DNA of 20,298 nucleotides from an uncultured Ruminococcus sp. Its GTDB lineage: Bacteria; Bacillota; Clostridia; Oscillospirales; Ruminococcaceae. The stretch lies in NCBI GenBank assembly GCA_900550695.1, contig URTF01000036.1:1-20298 (forward strand), given 5' to 3'. Both the position numbers and the translations under genes were made by a program. The notes beneath the pieces are model-generated. The model worked only from the letters and a program-made list of their open reading frames with translations, made no database searches and was not told where the DNA came from. Shown here one piece after another: positions 7,019-12,591 of the stretch; positions within the stretch are counted from its first letter, which is position 1; each line of letters begins with the position of its first letter.

Positions 7019-7053
7019 GTTATCTAAGGCTAACAAAGTTACCTAAAACTAAC
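7019..7053. promoter_or_regulatory. Tandem pair of degenerate DtxR-like operators, 19 bp apart
   Basis: GTTATC-TAAG-GCTAAC (7019-7034) and GTTACC-TAAA-ACTAAC (7038-7053) are offset by exactly 19 bp. They lie downstream of flavodoxin and about 40-75 bp upstream of the feo -35 box. A weak promoter (TTGATT 6995, TTATCT 7020) could overlap the first site. Confidence 0.5.
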
Positions 7054-7093
7054 TAAGCGGGTTTGTGCAGATATACAAATCTGCGAAAAACTA

Positions 7094-7199
7094 TTGACAA
7101 CAGAGTAAAATGATAGTATTATTAAGTACGGTTAGTAAAAGCTAACATGGTTAGCGGCTACTGACCGTACTTAAAGTTCAAAGGTTAGCAAAAGCTAAT
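7094..7199 (+). promoter_or_regulatory. feo operon promoter with three DtxR-like operators
   Basis: TTGACA (7094-7099), 17 bp, TATTAT (7117-7122) form a near-consensus promoter. Operators follow at 7131-7146 (GTTAGT-AAAA-GCTAAC), 7150-7165 (GTTAGC-GGCT-ACTGAC) and 7184-7199 (GTTAGC-AAAA-GCTAAT). The first begins at about +2 and the first two are 19 bp apart. The 329-bp gene-free stretch 6991-7319 is explained mainly by these sites, those at 7019-7053 and 7285-7300, and a weak TTCGG/CCGAA hairpin with a T-run near 7241-7275. Confidence 0.7.
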
Positions 7200-7284
7200 G
7201 CAAGGTCGGAGTTTGCGGAAATATCATCGCAAAAGTCGGATTCGGACAGTTTGCGGGATTTTTCCGAAAATTTTTGGCTGTATG

Positions 7285-7300
7285 GTTAGCAGATTCTAAC
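7285..7300. promoter_or_regulatory. DtxR-like operator just before the feoA ribosome site
   Basis: GTTAGC-AGAT-TCTAAC, an inverted repeat ending a few bases before AAAAAGGAGTG (7304-7314). It lies in the transcribed leader, so a bound protein would act as a roadblock or cooperate with the upstream sites. Confidence 0.55.
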
Positions 7301-7319
7301 GATAAAAAGGAGTGAAGCT

Positions 7320-7532
7320 ATGATGCCGCTTACGCTTGCCAATACCGGCGAAGAAAACATCATCAAAAAGGTCGGAGGAAACCCCGATACAAGAAAATTC
7401 CTCGAAAATCTCGGATTCGTTGCAGGTGGAACGGTAACAGTCGTCAGTGAGATCGGCGGAAATGTTATCGTCAATGTAAAGGAATCAAGAGTTGCCGTTT
7501 CAAAGGAAATGGCTTGCAAGATCATGGTATGA
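7320..7532 (+). CDS. feoA: FeoA domain protein (first copy)
   Basis: Small cytoplasmic FeoA protein of 70 residues with the SH3-like beta pattern: TLANTGEENIIKKVGG, then LENLGFVAGGTVTVV, then strands ending in VAVSKEMACKIMV. FeoA proteins assist the FeoB ferrous iron channel. The ATG at 7320 (the first of two adjacent ATGs) has AAGGAG about 7 nt upstream. It is the first gene of the feo operon and is followed by a second, only distantly similar FeoA. The coding end overlaps a small ATCAT-ggt-ATGAT stem followed by seven T residues (7521-7540), which might partly terminate transcription. Confidence 0.88.
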   Translation: MMPLTLANTGEENIIKKVGGNPDTRKFLENLGFVAGGTVTVVSEIGGNVIVNVKESRVAVSKEMACKIMV

Positions 7533-7542
7533 TTTTTTTTAA

Positions 7543-7573
7543 ATTCGGAATTCGGAATGCGGAATTCGGAATT
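7543..7573. repeat. Heptamer tandem repeat (ATTCGGA)n
   Basis: ATTCGGA, ATTCGGA, ATGCGGA, ATTCGGA, ATT: four 7-bp units, one with a single change, in the feoA-feoA spacer. Further on, GCATCA (7591) and TGATGC (7624) can pair around an AAGAA/TTCTT stem. The spacer has no gene. Confidence 0.7.
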
Positions 7574-7663
7574 ATCGGGTGTTGTAAATTTGCATCAGGA
7601 TATGTAAGAAACAGTTCTTTTCTTGATGCGTAACATAATTTGAAATGAAAAGGAGAAATGGAA

Positions 7664-7882
7664 ATGACACTGAAAAATGCTGCGATCGGTTCAACTGTTA
7701 CTGTAAAGAAGCTTAACGGTGAGGGTGCTGTAAAGCGCAGGATCATGGATATGGGTATCACAAAGGGTACTGAAATTTATATCCGCAAGGTTGCTCCTCT
7801 TGGCGATCCTGTTGAAGTTACGGTCAGAGGCTATGAGCTTTCACTTCGTAAAGCTGATGCTGAAATGATCGAGATCGCTTAA
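7664..7882 (+). CDS. feoA: FeoA domain protein (second copy)
   Basis: Second FeoA of 72 residues: MTLKNAAIGSTVTVKKL, then KRRIMDMGITKGTEIYIRKV, then DPVEVTVRGYELSLRKADAE. This copy fits the classical FeoA pattern (R-RIMDMG, PLGDPV, GYELSLR) better than the first. I prefer the ATG at 7664 because AGGAG at 7651-7655 is 8 nt away; the ATG at 7658 would leave only 2 nt. Two operators lie between this gene and feoB. Confidence 0.92.
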   Translation: MTLKNAAIGSTVTVKKLNGEGAVKRRIMDMGITKGTEIYIRKVAPLGDPVEVTVRGYELSLRKADAEMIEIA

Positions 7883-7904
7883 CTTTTATTTATTTTACAT
7901 ATTG

Positions 7905-7939
7905 GTTAGCAATGACTAATAAAGTTAGTCTAAACTAAC
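7905..7939. promoter_or_regulatory. Pair of DtxR-like operators before feoB, 19 bp apart
   Basis: GTTAGC-AATG-ACTAAT (7905-7920) and GTTAGT-CTAA-ACTAAC (7924-7939). They sit inside the operon, just before the feoB ribosome site AGAAAGGA (7945-7951). No good promoter is seen nearby, so they may mark an internal promoter or a roadblock that tunes feoB. Confidence 0.6.
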
Positions 7940-7961
7940 ATCAAGAAAGGATAAATTGGAT

Positions 7962-10472
7962 ATGGAAATTAAAATCGCGCTTGCGGGAAATCCGAACTCA
8001 GGCAAAACAACGCTTTTTAATGCCCTCACAGGTTCCAACCAGTTCGTCGGCAACTGGCCCGGCGTAACCGTTGAGAAAAAAGAGGGTAAGCTGAAGGGTC
8101 ACAAAGATGTTATCATCACCGACCTTCCTGGTATCTACTCGCTTTCACCTTATACACTTGAAGAAGTTGTTGCGAGAAACTACCTTATCGGCGAGCGTCC
8201 GAATGCGATCCTCAACATCATCGACGGTACAAACCTTGAAAGAAACCTTTACCTTACAACACAGCTCGTTGAGCTTGGTATCCCTGTTGTATGTGCTATC
8301 AATATGATGGATATCGTCCGCAAGAATGGTGATACCATTAATATTGAACAGCTCTCAAAGGAACTCGGCTGCAAGGTAGTTGAAATTTCCGCTCTTAAGG
8401 GAACGGGTGTAAATGAGGCTGCCGAGGCTGCTATCGCTGCTGCAAAGGCAAAAGAACCGATGATCCCACAGCACAAGTTCTGCGGCTGCGTTGAACACGC
8501 TATCGCACACATCGAAGAAGCTGTTCTTCACGATGTTCCCGAGCAGAACCAGCGCTGGTACGCTATCAAGGTATTTGAGCGTGATGAAAAAGTCCTTGAA
8601 ATGCTCAAGATCGACAGCGCAACAATGGATCATATCAAACAGGATATCGAAGCTGCCGAAAAGGAAATGGACGACGATGCAGAGAGCATCATCACCAATG
8701 AGCGTTACATTTATATCGGCACTATTATTAAGGAATGTTATAAAAAGAAAAACAAGGGCGGTCTTACAACTTCCGATAAGATCGACAAGATCGTTACAAA
8801 CAGAATCCTCGGTCTTCCTATTTTCGCCTGCGTAATGTTCCTCGTTTACTACATAGCAATGGTAACAGTCGGTGCTTCCGCAACTGACTGGGCAAATGAC
8901 GGACTCTTCGGCGACGGCTGGCATCTCTTCGGTATCGGCACAAGCGCTTACGAAGAGGCTGCTGAGGAATACGGTGATTCGCCTGCGATTATTGAAGCAT
9001 TCATCGAAAAGGCTCAGGAAAACGGCATTGATACTGCTGCTGTTGAAGAAGCTATCGACAGCGAATCCGAAACATTCAATGTTGACACAGCCAAGACAGA
9101 GCTTGACGCTCTTGCTGCAAACTTCACAGATGCAGACACAGTAACATACACCGTTGAAGATGAAGAAACTCTTGCAACGGAAGATGTTGAAGCAACGGGT
9201 GCAGACCTTGCAGATGCAGTCGATGCATTCGTTAAGTATGATTGTGCAGACCCCGATCCTGCTGCTTACGGCGTATGGGTCCCCGGTGTTCCCGTACTTA
9301 TCGGCGACCTGCTTGAATCCGTAAACTGCGCTGATTGGCTCAGCGGACTTATCCTTGACGGTATCGTAGCAGGTGTTGGTGCGGTCCTCGGTTTCGTACC
9401 TCAGATGCTCGTACTCTTCCTCCTCCTCGCATTCCTCGAAGCCTGCGGTTATATGTCCCGTATCGCATTCGTAATGGACAGAATCTTCAGAAAGTTCGGT
9501 CTTTCGGGTAAATCCTTCATTCCTATGCTTGTCGGCGTAGGCTGCGGCGTTCCGGGTATCATGGCTTCAAGAACCATTGAAAACGAACGTGACAGAAGAA
9601 TGACGGTTATGACAACAACATTCATTCCATGCGGTGCTAAAGTTCCTTTCATCGCAATGATCGCAGGTGCTATTTTCGGCGGTTCTCCTATCGTTGCAAC
9701 CTCCGCTTACTTCATCGGTGCGGCTGCTATCATCGTTTCGGGCATTATGCTCAAGAAGACAAAGATGTTCGCAGGCGATCCTGCTCCGTTCGTAATGGAA
9801 CTTCCTGCATACCATCTTCCTACAGTCGGAAATCTTCTCCGTTCAATGTGGGAAAGAGGCTGGTCCTTCATCAAGAAGGCAGGTACGGTTATCCTCCTTT
9901 CTACGATCTTTGTATGGTTCACAACCTACTTCGGTGTAGTTGACGGAACATTCCGTATGCTTTCCGAAGAAGAGATCGACTCCAGTATCCTTGCTGCTAT
10001 CGGCGGTGTACTTGCTTGGATCTTCAAGCCGCTCGGCTGGGGCAACTGGCAGGCAACTGTCGCATCTATCACAGGTCTTGTTGCAAAGGAAAACATCGTT
10101 GGTACAATGGGTATCCTCTACGGCGGCGGAGAGGGCAGCGTTTATGACGCTATCGGCGCTGCATTCACAGGCGTTACAGGTTACTCGTTCCTCGTATTCA
10201 ACCTCCTCTGCGCACCTTGCTTCGCTGCAATGGGTGCTATCAAGAGAGAGATGAACAACGGCAAGTGGACAGCATTCGCTATCGGCTACCAGTGCGGATT
10301 TGCTTATGTAGTTGCACTCTGCATCAACCAGTTCGGCAATCTCTTCACGGGCAACGTAAATGTTATCGGTCTTATTGCAGCCCTCATCTGCCTTGCAGGC
10401 ATCATCTATATGCTTGTAAGACCTTACAAGGAGAGCAACAGACTTACAGCAAACGTTAAAGTAAAATCATAA
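7962..10472 (+). CDS. feoB: Ferrous iron transporter FeoB
   Basis: GTP-dependent Fe(II) uptake protein of 836 residues in the inner membrane. G1 is GNPNSGKT (9-16), a T-containing switch follows in NWPGVTVEKK, G3 is DLPG (54-57), G4 is NMMD (114-117) and G5 is SALKG (143-147). The membrane part starts near 283 and has paired Gate motifs around GVGCGVPGIMASR (525-537) and TFIPCGAKVPF (553-563), with Cys residues in the pore region. An extra acidic, Ala-rich segment of about 110 residues (about 325-435) lies between the first and second membrane segments and is probably outside the cell. The start at ATG 7962 has AAAGGA 10 nt upstream; an in-frame TTG at 7956 is too close to it. FeoA genes precede it and the Cys-rich partner follows. 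Confidence 0.97.
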   Translation: MEIKIALAGNPNSGKTTLFNALTGSNQFVGNWPGVTVEKKEGKLKGHKDVIITDLPGIYSLSPYTLEEVVARNYLIGERPNAILNIIDGTNLERNLYLTTQLVELGIPVVCAINMMDIVRKNGDTINIEQLSKELGCKVVEISALKGTGVNEAAEAAIAAAKAKEPMIPQHKFCGCVEHAIAHIEEAVLHDVPEQNQRWYAIKVFERDEKVLEMLKIDSATMDHIKQDIEAAEKEMDDDAESIITNERYIYIGTIIKECYKKKNKGGLTTSDKIDKIVTNRILGLPIFACVMFLVYYIAMVTVGASATDWANDGLFGDGWHLFGIGTSAYEEAAEEYGDSPAIIEAFIEKAQENGIDTAAVEEAIDSESETFNVDTAKTELDALAANFTDADTVTYTVEDEETLATEDVEATGADLADAVDAFVKYDCADPDPAAYGVWVPGVPVLIGDLLESVNCADWLSGLILDGIVAGVGAVLGFVPQMLVLFLLLAFLEACGYMSRIAFVMDRIFRKFGLSGKSFIPMLVGVGCGVPGIMASRTIENERDRRMTVMTTTFIPCGAKVPFIAMIAGAIFGGSPIVATSAYFIGAAAIIVSGIMLKKTKMFAGDPAPFVMELPAYHLPTVGNLLRSMWERGWSFIKKAGTVILLSTIFVWFTTYFGVVDGTFRMLSEEEIDSSILAAIGGVLAWIFKPLGWGNWQATVASITGLVAKENIVGTMGILYGGGEGSVYDAIGAAFTGVTGYSFLVFNLLCAPCFAAMGAIKREMNNGKWTAFAIGYQCGFAYVVALCINQFGNLFTGNVNVIGLIAALICLAGIIYMLVRPYKESNRLTANVKVKS

Positions 10473-10490
10473 AGCAATAAACCAAATTCA

Positions 10491-10523
10491 CCTGCGCTCC
10501 CGACAAATACACGGGAGCGCAGG
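10491..10523 (+). terminator. Strong hairpin after feoB
   Basis: CCTGCGCTCCCG (10491-10502) pairs perfectly with CGGGAGCGCAGG (10512-10523) over a 9-nt loop. Only a weak T stretch (agtttataaag) follows, so it may end part of the transcription or protect the feoB mRNA end while the distal genes are still expressed. Confidence 0.6.
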
Positions 10524-10567
10524 AGTTTATAAAGAATATTTCTAAACTTAAGAAAGGTCGTGGCAAT

Positions 10568-10738
10568 ATGTCTACTTTGATAGTCGGTCTTATAGTTGCA
10601 GGTGTTGTCTTTCTGGCAGCAAGGCAGATATATAAGGATAAGAAAAAGGGCAAGTCATTCTGCGGCGGAAAATGTTCCTGCTGTCCTAACGGCTGTGCCT
10701 GCAGCGGCGGTAATTGCCACGGGGAGAAGAAAAAGTGA
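10568..10738 (+). CDS. FeoB-associated Cys-rich membrane protein
   Basis: 56-residue protein: one N-terminal membrane helix (LIVGLIVAGVVFLAARQIY, 4-22), a Lys-rich stretch, then seven Cys at 32, 36, 38, 39, 43, 45 and 50 in a Gly/Ser/Asn-rich tail. This is the pattern of the small FeoB-associated Cys-rich proteins that follow feoB in Clostridia. It may bind iron at the cytoplasmic mouth of FeoB or assist its assembly; the role is not established. AGAAAGG (10551-10557) lies 10 nt upstream of the ATG. Its stop overlaps the GTG start of the DtxR-like gene (GTGA), which suggests coupled translation. Confidence 0.88.
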   Translation: MSTLIVGLIVAGVVFLAARQIYKDKKKGKSFCGGKCSCCPNGCACSGGNCHGEKKK

Positions 10739-11109
10739 ACGGACTTACATATTCCCAGAAAAAATATCTCTTCGCAATATATAAGCTCGGTCAGAACGGC
10801 GGCGAGGTGAAATCCTCCGACGTTGCGAAGATAGTCGGCGTGAGCAAAGCAAGCACCGCCGCAATGACCGCAAAGCTCTGCGAGAGCGGATATATCGAAA
10901 AAGAGCATTACGGTCAGATAAATCTGACAGAAAGCGGCATCAAAGCTGCGAACCCGATCTTCACAAGCTGCATAATCATTCGTGATTTCCTCGAAAATGT
11001 TATCGGACTTGACCCGAAAGCGGCTGACGATGATTCGGTAAAGATAGTCAGCCACGCTTCGGAAAAAACAGTCGAAAGGCTTGCCGAATACTTCTTGGGG
11101 AAAAAATAA
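10735..11109 (+). CDS. DtxR/MntR-like transcriptional regulator with altered metal ligands
   Basis: Protein of 124 residues with the DtxR-family layout. A winged helix (about 5-65) has helix-turn-helix SSDVAKIVGVSKASTAAMTA (27-46) and wing YIEKEHYGQINLT. A short helical dimerisation region follows (about 70-120), with no C-terminal SH3 domain. Aligned by eye to B. subtilis MntR, ligands Asp8, Glu11, His77, Glu99 and Glu102 become Lys, Phe, Cys79, Lys and Ser; only the last His (His107) remains. It may use other residues (Cys49, Cys79, His58, His107), bind another signal, or be metal-independent. The GTG start has GGGGAG 8 nt upstream and overlaps the previous stop. It is a candidate binder of the local palindromes, but a second DtxR protein elsewhere could do this instead. 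Confidence 0.82.
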   Translation: MNGLTYSQKKYLFAIYKLGQNGGEVKSSDVAKIVGVSKASTAAMTAKLCESGYIEKEHYGQINLTESGIKAANPIFTSCIIIRDFLENVIGLDPKAADDDSVKIVSHASEKTVERLAEYFLGKK

Positions 11110-11155
11110 AACTTCGGTATTTGCATATCACATCGGGAAAGGGTGAAATACGAAA

Positions 11156-11521
11156 ATGGCAACGGGAATTATAATCGCTGTGCTTATCGTTGTATGCGTA
11201 ACAGCGGTAAAGAGCTATATGAACAAGCTTGCGCACGGCTGCTGCGGAGCAGGTTCGGACGATGTTAAGGCTGCCGAAAAAAAGACCGATCTTTCGGAAT
11301 ATAAATATAAGACGACCGTTCACATCGGCGGAATGTCCTGTAAAAACTGCGCAGAGAGGATAGCGAACGCTCTCAACAGACAGGGCTTGTATGCGGAAGC
11401 AGACTATAAAAGCGGCATCGCCGAGGTTTATTCGGCTGCGCCCGTTTCCGACTTCACTATCCGTCAGACTGTGATAGGACTTGGCTACACCGTGGAAAGG
11501 ACAGAAGAAAATGAGCTGTGA
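11156..11521 (+). CDS. Membrane-anchored heavy-metal-associated (HMA) domain protein
   Basis: 121 residues: an N-terminal membrane helix (about 3-20), a CCG pair (29-31), a charged linker, then an HMA domain (about 52-119) with the metal-binding loop GGMSCKNC (Cys62 and Cys65) and the usual beta-alpha-beta pattern ending in IGLGYTVE. Such domains carry soft metals, often Cu(I), but its place in a feo operon suggests a link with iron or general metal handling. GAAAGGGTG lies about 10 nt upstream. The HD-GYP gene starts inside its last codons. Function beyond metal binding is unknown. Confidence 0.83.
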   Translation: MATGIIIAVLIVVCVTAVKSYMNKLAHGCCGAGSDDVKAAEKKTDLSEYKYKTTVHIGGMSCKNCAERIANALNRQGLYAEADYKSGIAEVYSAAPVSDFTIRQTVIGLGYTVERTEENEL

Positions 11522-12113
11522 CTGCGAACTGAATTTTGAGTATCATGAGTTCGTCGAGTGCATAACCTCGGCACTCGATGCACGTGACCCGTACACGGGC
11601 GATCATTCGCGGCGTGTGAGCGATATGGCTTGTTTTATCTGCGGCAAAATGGGCATTTCTCACCACGAAACGCAGGAAATACATATCGCAGGACATCTCC
11701 ACGATATCGGAAAAATAGGCGTTCCCGACCGTGTTTTGCTCAAACCCGAGCGCCTAAACGATGAGGAGTGGGTGCTGATGAAAAAGCATTCCGAAATAGG
11801 TGCGGAGATACTTTCAAAATCGGAGCATTTTTCAAGAATAGCCGCCATAATCCTCCACCACCACGAACGCTGGGACGGAAAAGGCTACCCGTTCGGCGCA
11901 AAGGGCGAGGAGATACCCCTCGGGGCGAGAATAATCGCTGTCTGTGACTCGATCGACGCTATGGCATCGGCAAGAGCGTACAGAAAAGCGCTTCCGCTCG
12001 ATATCTGCCGCAGCGAGATAGAGAAAAACGTCGGTCTTATGTATGACCCGAAGGCTGCGGAGACAGCTTTACGGAATTGGGACGAATTAACTTCCGAGTA
12101 CAGAAAAAGTTAA
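11511..12113 (+). CDS. Stand-alone HD-GYP domain phosphodiesterase
   Basis: 200-residue cytoplasmic protein that is almost entirely an HD-GYP domain. Metal ligands are visible: His32 (GDHSRRV), His64-Asp65 (HLHDIGK), His93 (KKHSEIG) and His117/His118, followed by WDGKGYP (121-127) with the GYP signature, and Asp146 near CDSIDA. HD-GYP enzymes hydrolyse cyclic dinucleotides at a two- or three-metal centre, often iron, so activity could follow metal supply. There is no receiver or sensor domain. The N-terminus MSCDCEL has two Cys. The ATG at 11511 has AAAGGA 9 nt upstream and overlaps the HMA gene by 11 nt. Last gene of the feo operon; its stop falls within an operator. Confidence 0.88.
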   Translation: MSCDCELNFEYHEFVECITSALDARDPYTGDHSRRVSDMACFICGKMGISHHETQEIHIAGHLHDIGKIGVPDRVLLKPERLNDEEWVLMKKHSEIGAEILSKSEHFSRIAAIILHHHERWDGKGYPFGAKGEEIPLGARIIAVCDSIDAMASARAYRKALPLDICRSEIEKNVGLMYDPKAAETALRNWDELTSEYRKS

Positions 12114-12146
12114 TTCAATCTAACTTAAAAGTTAATCAAAACTAAC
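12109..12146. promoter_or_regulatory. Two DtxR-like operators upstream of the P1B ATPase promoter
   Basis: GTTAAT-TCAA-TCTAAC (12109-12124) and GTTAAT-CAAA-ACTAAC (12131-12146), offset 22 bp. Both have AAT in place of AGY in the left half. They end about 54 bp before the -35 box of the next promoter, unlike the sites elsewhere that cover +1. This position fits activation better than repression, though they may serve an unrecognised promoter. Confidence 0.45.
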
Positions 12147-12199
12147 TTGATAAATACAAAAAATCTATACTTTTTGACGGATTTTTCATAAAAGAACTC

Positions 12200-12227
12200 T
12201 TGACAGGAAAAAAATTTTTAGTATAAT
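12200..12227 (+). promoter_or_regulatory. Sigma-A promoter for DUF6110-P1B ATPase
   Basis: TTGACA (12200-12205), 16 bp, TATAAT (12222-12227). The leader is about 110 nt. Confidence 0.65.
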
Positions 12228-12241
12228 ATTTTAGTAAGAAA

Positions 12242-12321
12242 TTTTGATCGAATGATGCAGAAAAATGTCAGACCTGAAAACATAGGACTTTACTTGTCTT
12301 TTTCAGCATTCTCGGTCAAAA
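12242..12321 (+). other. Long stem-loop in the 5' leader of the DUF6110-P1B ATPase mRNA
   Basis: TTTTGATCGA-ATGATGC-AGAAAAATGTC (from 12242) pairs imperfectly with GAC-TTTTTCAGCATT-CTCGGTCAAAA read back from 12321, giving roughly 22 pairs around a loop near 12272-12291. It lies wholly between promoter and start codon. It does not match a riboswitch I recognise. It might be a regulatory leader or a further palindromic repeat. Confidence 0.4.
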
Positions 12322-12345
12322 ATATAAATCAAGGAGTGTTTTATT

Positions 12346-12591
12346 ATGACAAATATTTTCAAAAATGAGAAGTTCCTCTGCGCTCTCGGCGGTGCGGCAG
12401 CAGTTATCGTAGGCAAGAAGATACTGACCGCAAAAAAGACCCGTCAGCTTGCTGTTTCGGGACTTGCAAAGGGAATGAAGCTTTCTCACGATGCAAAGGA
12501 AGCTTTTCGGAATATGAAGGACGAGGCTTCGGACATCTGCTATGATGCAAAGACCGAGGCAGGAATTGATCAGGAAGAAAATGATGACTAA
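12346..12591 (+). CDS. DUF6110 family small protein
   Basis: 81-residue protein with a short hydrophobic segment (CALGGAAAVIVGKKIL, about 12-27) and a charged helical tail (SHDAKEAFRNMKDEASDICYD). From recall this is the DUF6110 type found beside P1B metal ATPases in Firmicutes. The N-terminal segment could be one membrane helix, so it may be a small subunit of the pump. CAAGGAGTG lies about 8 nt upstream of the ATG. Its TAA overlaps the ATPase ATG by one base (TAATG), which indicates coupled translation. The family name is moderately sure; function is unknown. Confidence 0.7.
   Translation: MTNIFKNEKFLCALGGAAAVIVGKKILTAKKTRQLAVSGLAKGMKLSHDAKEAFRNMKDEASDICYDAKTEAGIDQEENDD

Noticed and set aside
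12228..12345. Known metal riboswitch (yybP-ykoY or NiCo type) in the pump leader
   Set aside because: I cannot see the conserved loops of these classes; only a long hairpin is evident.
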